Of a stretch of 10,602 nt of DNA, positions 8,255 to 10,602 are shown piece after piece. The DNA lies in contig NWUY0303886534.1 of the NCBI GenBank assembly GCA_004151065.3, positions 1 through 10,602 of the forward strand, written 5' to 3'. The first letter of the stretch is position 1, and the number at the start of each line of letters is the position of its first letter. A program made the position numbers and the translations under genes. Origin of the DNA: Larix sibirica. Lineage: Eukaryota; Streptophyta; Pinopsida; Pinales; Pinaceae. The notes below the pieces were generated by a model. That model did no database searches, was not told where the DNA came from, and saw nothing but the letters and a program-made list of their open reading frames with translations.

Positions 8255-8376
8255 TTTGCATCAGATTCAACACAAAGCTTAATCTTTTGGAAAGAACACG
8301 AGACCTCATGCTTGGGAACAACCTTAAAACAAGAATGCTGGCTGGAAGCAGATTTTAAAGGATTGTAAAGACTTAC
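8246..8376 (-). other. Candidate 131-nt phase-0 intron
   Basis: On the minus strand a good donor, CT|GTAAGT, starts at 8376. A plausible acceptor, ACACAG|GCC, ends at 8246, with a CTGAT branch-point-like motif about 20 nt before it and a T-rich stretch further upstream. Splicing would join the upstream frame (phase 0 after 8377) to the FAF frame (phase 0 at 8245). It would remove both the TGA at 8251-8253 and the ATG at 8252-8254, giving a protein of about 647 residues from the ATG at 8697. Transcript data are needed to choose between this and the uORF reading. Confidence 0.4.
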
Positions 8377-8697
8377 AGTGCTTAAGAAATTCCATTTCAT
8401 CCAGCTCAAAGGCCAGCCTAAGGAAAATCTCCGGCTCTTTCGCAGATTTAATCTTCTGGATGATCTTGCACATGAATTACGCTTCCAGGATTCGATCCCC
8501 TGACCAATATCGTTGTGGCAATGGCGTGAATAAATATCGTTGTGGAGATGGCGTGAATAATGCGCTGCATCTTTATTGAAACGATCTCTCTCACGAAAAA
8601 GATGTTCCGGCCACGAATGGAACCTGTGACTGAAGCTGGACTCTCCAAACAACAAAGACTTTAAGCTCTTCCGCCATGGAAGCCTGGAATCATCCAT
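8251..8697 (-). CDS. Upstream 148-codon ORF: uORF or first exon of the FAF-like gene
   Basis: This frame begins at an ATG (G at +4) and its TGA overlaps the FAF-like ATG as ATGA. The frame stays open without an ATG up to 8748. The product is basic and Arg/Ser/His-rich with no domain I recognise; parts read KSLKSLLFGESS and RRLNLRKSRRFSLGWPLSW. It contains an in-frame 9-residue duplication. It may be (a) an upstream ORF in the leader, controlling FAF translation through termination-reinitiation, or (b) the first exon, joined through the candidate intron 8376-8246 after codon 107. I slightly favour (b), because the splice sites and phases fit. It could also be non-coding leader that is open by chance. 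Confidence 0.4.
   Translation of the reverse strand: MDDSRLPWRKSLKSLLFGESSFSHRFHSWPEHLFRERDRFNKDAAHYSRHLHNDIYSRHCHNDIGQGIESWKRNSCARSSRRLNLRKSRRFSLGWPLSWMKWNFLSTVSLYNPLKSASSQHSCFKVVPKHEVSCSFQKIKLCVESDAK
8506..8559. repeat. 27-bp tandem duplication, in frame within the upstream ORF
   Basis: Copies at 8506-8532 and 8533-8559 begin AATATCGTTGTGG and differ at two adjacent bases (CA versus AG). On the minus strand they encode two nine-residue units containing HNDIYSRH/HNDIGQ, so the frame is preserved. Confidence 0.95.
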
Positions 8698-9785
8698 TGG
8701 AAAAAAACCAAAAGTCACTTCCGCAATTCCTAAAAGAGACCGAATCAATCGGCCTTTAAAGCTCGATGCAGGCTAAGGGGAAAGGATCCACACGCCTTGC
8801 ATTTCAATCAAATATTAACTTTAAATGACCATTTTTTGAACAAAACGATTCCATACTTAACCGTTCAGAACGAAAAGCCCAAGAAAAATTATCAGGGATT
8901 TCAAATACCGCGTGAAGATGTTGACTCCATATGGCCCCTGGAACGCCTTTAATGGCATAAACTAAGAAATCCGATTTCCTTACGAATTTGACACCTCATC
9001 CATCGCATGCAGTGCCTGTGCCTCTACACGATCAGCAGTGCAAACACCGCTGGCAAATCAACCGCTACAGAAACGACCTGTTGCACGCTGGCCACTAGGA
9101 AGCAAATCGCATGCTGATCATTAATGTTCTCTGCAAATTTTGTAGCCGATCGAAGATTTGCGCTCAGACGATGGAATCCACCGGAGCATTTGCCTTGGAA
9201 AATCGCAAAATCATCCACCGGAAGGAAGCAGCAGATATTGTTGCACTGCTTCCATTCAACACCGAAAAAGCGGTCCGCGCCCTGCAATTTCTCGGCGTAC
9301 TTATCAAAAAGAACATGAGAAACGCGGCGCTCGATGCATAAAATCGACAAAGAAAATACAAGTCACAATAACTACAAATTCATCGAGCAGAAATTGCCGG
9401 AAATAGAAACTTAAAAGCCCAAAACCGTTTCGATCATGCCGCAAAAACAATAGACGGTGCGGCCAAAATTTTCGTAACTTAACAAAAGTGATCTTCTATA
9501 CTCAAAACACAAATTCCTGAACAAAATAATCCCTATTTGACCCGGAAAATAAAAATAAGAATCCTCGCAGACCAAGATTTACCGAAGAATCAATTAAAAT
9601 TGAAGAAACTAGTTGAATTGACCAGCAAATTTAGCGGGAAACCCACCTTTAGCCCTCTGACGGATTTAATCATCCCATAGCTTCTTGAAATTCAAAGAAA
9701 CCCTCGGCCTTCATCAACACTGCTGTTCTCCATAATGGCTACCTGCATGGTCTTGCTTGAGGACTGGAAGAAATAAAGGAAATAA

Positions 9786-9836
9786 TATCTATTACGAAAC
9801 AAACGAGGTGGCGATTATCTATTACGAAACAAACGA
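9786..9836. repeat. 21-bp direct repeat, offset 30 bp
   Basis: The same 21 bases, beginning TATCTATTACGAAAC, occur at 9786-9806 and 9816-9836 with nine bases between them. They lie at or just downstream of the candidate FAF transcription start. Confidence 0.9.
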
Positions 9837-9852
9837 TGGAGAGAAGCGGGAA

Positions 9853-9859
9853 CTATATA
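9853..9859 (-). promoter_or_regulatory. Candidate TATA box
   Basis: The minus strand reads GTATATAG here, placing a transcription start near 9827 in the pyrimidine-rich CTTCTCTCCATC. A GATAAG motif lies just upstream (9884-9889). The same bases also read CTATATAC on the plus strand, but nothing recognisable follows in that direction. The distance to the FAF ATG (about 1.57 kb) would require a long or spliced leader. Confidence 0.35.
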
Positions 9860-9870
9860 CACGGTCGTCC

Positions 9871-10602
9871 TCCTCATCTTTTCTTATCGTTTTTTCTGAA
9901 GGCTTTTGGTAATTTCGCTAAATTTAGAGGAGATGTTGACTTGGTTTAATAGGGGCCGGGCTATCGCATGGAACTCGAAAATATCCATTGCAACTAACCA
10001 ATTGGCTCAGGCTGGCTTGCTGTAAGTTAATTATTGCTAAATCGGGGTAATGGAATATTCCATAACAACGGGTGCCTAATCATTCAAGTTTGGTATTAAA
10101 CTCTATTTCAATAATTATTTTTCTTATTCCTTTGGATATGCATTTTAGCGTTTTCTACTTAATTGGATATGCATTTTAGCGTTTTCTAGTAATGACTCAA
10201 CCTTTAACTTATTAACGTGTTCTTTCACCAAAATAACACAAACTCTTGAGTTAAAGTTTTGTTTCATCCTTATTTTATTAGTGTTAATAATTATTTTAGA
10301 AATCATTGTCTATCCATAAATAAATATTAATAATATCTTTTTTTTAAGAAACATCTCAAGGTATTCTTAGTGTGAAAATGGGTTAATGATGAAAAACTCC
10401 CACCTAATTAGCTGTACCACAACTCAACCAATAAATACTTATAGAATAGAATAGATTTAACAAAAAGTAAAAAGTAAAAAATAAATTTATATATTTAGAA
10501 AAATCCATAAGATAAAGTATTTAATTAAATATTTCAAATAACATAATTTAATTGTTTCAACGTGGCCTAGATTGAATGGTTAAAAGTTTTAGTTGTGATA
10601 CT
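9871..10602. other. AT-rich upstream stretch without a recognised gene
   Basis: No substantial open frame or known element was seen. A 26-bp direct repeat (TTGGATATGCATTTTAGCG...) occurs at 10132-10157 and 10163-10188 (offset 31). A TTGACT core, the W-box type bound by WRKY factors, occurs at about 9937. The last 200 bases are very AT-rich. Confidence 0.5.
10132..10188. repeat. 26-bp direct repeat, offset 31 bp
   Basis: Identical 26-bp copies lie at 10132-10157 and 10163-10188, separated by five bases. Confidence 0.9.

Larger units (their letters stand above)
8749..9870 (-). promoter_or_regulatory. Probable 5' leader and promoter region of the FAF-like gene
   Basis: The block keeps CpG sites (for example 9125-9330), unlike the AT-rich flanks, and lies immediately upstream of the FAF-like reading frames. 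Candidate leader splice sites on the minus strand are a donor AAAG|GTGGGT (intron from 9646) and a pyrimidine-rich acceptor TCTCTTTTAG|GA (exon from 8729). Open frames on both strands at 9024-9350 are unrecognised: the plus strand has an ATG frame at 9111-9341, and the minus frame has no ATG. A direct repeat, TATCTATTACGAAACAAACG plus one base, occurs at 9786-9806 and 9816-9836. Leader, exon or unrelated small gene cannot be separated from sequence alone. Confidence 0.35.

Overview
The window looks like nuclear DNA of a seed plant. The one confidently identified gene belongs to FANTASTIC FOUR (FAF), a plant-only family. The spacers are long and AT-rich, and there is a decayed Ty3/gypsy-type retroelement relic. 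A gymnosperm is my guess, from the style of the relic's protease and the loose spacing, but the sequence does not prove it. There are no bacterial operons, rRNA or tRNA genes, or CRISPR arrays.

Layout. Positions 61-1071 (+) hold a gag-end/aspartic-protease relic of an LTR retroelement, in one frame broken by three stops and with its protease active site mutated. From about 1100 to 4900 the DNA is AT-rich and carries no recognisable gene. It contains decayed open frames, an inverted-repeat (MITE-like) segment at 4119-4265, hairpins and short direct duplications. A CpG-retaining island at about 4900-5200 is open on both strands and unidentified. Positions 5320-6620 are the 3' flank of the FAF gene and carry a string of two-copy tandem duplications (43, 59, 26, 12 and 79 bp).

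The FAF-like gene lies on the minus strand. Its main ORF (8254 to 6623, 543 codons) has a very acidic, Cys-containing N-terminal half, a basic patch plus FAF domain, and a C-terminal tail of about 14-residue Ser-Pro repeats. Directly upstream, and overlapping its start as ATGA, is a second minus-strand frame (8697-8251). This may be an upstream ORF. Alternatively it may be a first exon joined in phase through a possible 131-nt intron. Further upstream (about 8750-9870) the DNA is CpG-richer, with candidate splice sites and a candidate TATA box at 9853-9859, which fits a 5' leader and promoter. The last 730 bases are AT-rich with no gene seen.

The most unusual property is the density of two-copy direct duplications, with offsets of roughly 12-79 bp. 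They occur across coding, leader and intergenic DNA and cluster around the FAF gene. I found no convincing evidence of an undescribed multi-gene system.
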